Part shown: positions 63,665 through 64,000 of the stretch, one piece after another
Layout: every line of letters begins with the position of its first letter
How positions within the stretch are numbered: position 1 is the first letter of the stretch
DNA from: Nocardioides panacis
GTDB taxonomy: Bacteria > Actinomycetota > Actinomycetes > Propionibacteriales > Nocardioidaceae
DNA: 64,000 nucleotides
Assembly (NCBI RefSeq): GCF_019039255.1
Contig: NZ_CP077062.1
Span: 3,596,001-3,660,000 of the forward strand
Direction of reading: 5' to 3'
The notes under the pieces: generated by a model
The model's database searches: none
The model's input: only the letters and a program-made list of their open reading frames with translations
Told to the model about the DNA's origin: nothing
Program-made: the position numbers and the translations under genes

Positions 63665-64000
63665 TTACGCCCGCAGGACCTTGTCCATCGACTTGCCCTT
63701 GGCGAGCTCGTCGACCAGCTTGTCCAGGTAGCGGATCTTCTGCATCAGCGGGTCCTCCACGTCCTCGACGCGCACCCCGCACACCACGCCGGTGATCGAC
63801 GACGCCTGCGGAGGGAGCTGGGCAGCGGCGAAGAAGTCCTCGAAGGTCGTGCCCGTGGCCAGGTGAGCGCCGAGCGCCGGCTGGTCGAAGCCGGTCAGCC
63901 ACTCGATCACCTGGTCCAGCTCGGCCTGCGTGCGCCCCTTCCGCTCCACCTTCGTCACGTAGTGGGGGTAGACGGACGCGAAGCTGGTGGTGAAGATCCG
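63665..64000 (-). CDS. DUF2200 protein (partial, N-terminus outside the window)
   Basis: The frame is open to the right edge. Reading inward it gives [57 protein letters not shown] and [25 protein letters not shown] at the C-terminus, a close match to DUF2200; only about the first five residues are missing. Single compact domain of about 117 residues; function unknown, cytosolic. Confidence 0.93.
   Translation of the reverse strand, partial: RIFTTSFASVYPHYVTKVERKGRTQAELDQVIEWLTGFDQPALGAHLATGTTFEDFFAAAQLPPQASSITGVVCGVRVEDVEDPLMQKIRYLDKLVDELAKGKSMDKVLRA

Overview
The window is a stretch of chromosome from a very GC-rich (roughly 72%) actinobacterium. Gene content points to Nocardioidaceae, probably Nocardioides or a close relative: an ftsH-hpt-tilS-metalloprotease-dacB block, an SsgA-like protein, a DUF222/HNH (13E12-type) gene, actinobacterial DUF families (DUF427, DUF1003, DUF1801, DUF2200, DUF4386), and HspR/HAIR and SOS-like boxes. 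This is inferred from protein families; no rRNA or other direct marker is present. I found no tRNA, rRNA, CRISPR array, prophage or complete insertion sequence.

Layout. 0-8 kb is housekeeping: the start of a secreted endonuclease/exonuclease/phosphatase-type protein (runs off the left edge), then on the minus strand folE-ftsH, and hpt-tilS-metalloprotease-dacB, with ppa divergent from dacB. 8-13 kb: an acyl-CoA oxidase-like flavoprotein, a secreted NlpC/P60 hydrolase with a long structured leader, a C-rich gene-free stretch with a minus-strand terminator, and a PAP2-type membrane phosphatase/transferase. 13-17 kb: a three-gene thiamine-type ABC importer behind a clear TPP riboswitch. 17-21 kb: an alpha/beta hydrolase coupled to a DUF2156 lysyltransferase-like membrane protein, then a broken DUF222/HNH gene behind an SOS-like box. 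21-25 kb: a solute-binding-like protein without signal peptide, divergent from a ferredoxin reductase-fatty acid desaturase operon; a perfect 23-bp palindrome lies between them. 25-33 kb is a mixed accessory set: PLD-like secreted protein, metallo-beta-lactamase fold protein, zinc alcohol dehydrogenase, transporters, a TetR regulator. 33-36 kb: lon with a HAIR box, and a YihY-type membrane protein. 36-43 kb: a LysR/EamA pair, spermidine synthase-like protein, acetyltransferase, DUF427, an SsgA-like protein with a structured leader, an XRE-cupin regulator divergent from a methyltransferase. 43-48 kb: a MalT-type LuxR regulator next to a DUF4386 gene and a small conserved gene, and a decayed MFS gene. 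48-54 kb: CtlX-like hydrolase, aldehyde dehydrogenase, OsmC-like protein, P-loop GTPase, a non-canonical family A DNA polymerase. 54-64 kb: small enzymes (DinB, glyoxalase, methyltransferase, two RibD-type reductases, SnoaL), a PiT phosphate transporter with a coupled partner, a GH15 hydrolase, DUF1003 and DUF2200.

Two themes stand out. First, five genes carry apparent frameshifts (eight lesions in all, plus one internal deletion); three of the indels fall in C or G runs, so sequencing error is a real alternative to decay for several. Second, many intergenic gaps hold perfect inverted repeats or leader hairpins: the ftsH leader whose Shine-Dalgarno is separated from the start by a hairpin, the SsgA-like leader that pairs away its Shine-Dalgarno, the NlpC/P60 leader, the HAIR box at lon, a DevR/DosR-like box at the alcohol dehydrogenase, and the 23-bp palindrome at the desaturase operon. 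I did not find a clear new multi-gene system; the best candidates for novelty are the two start-proximal RNA leaders and the orphan operator at 21.8 kb.
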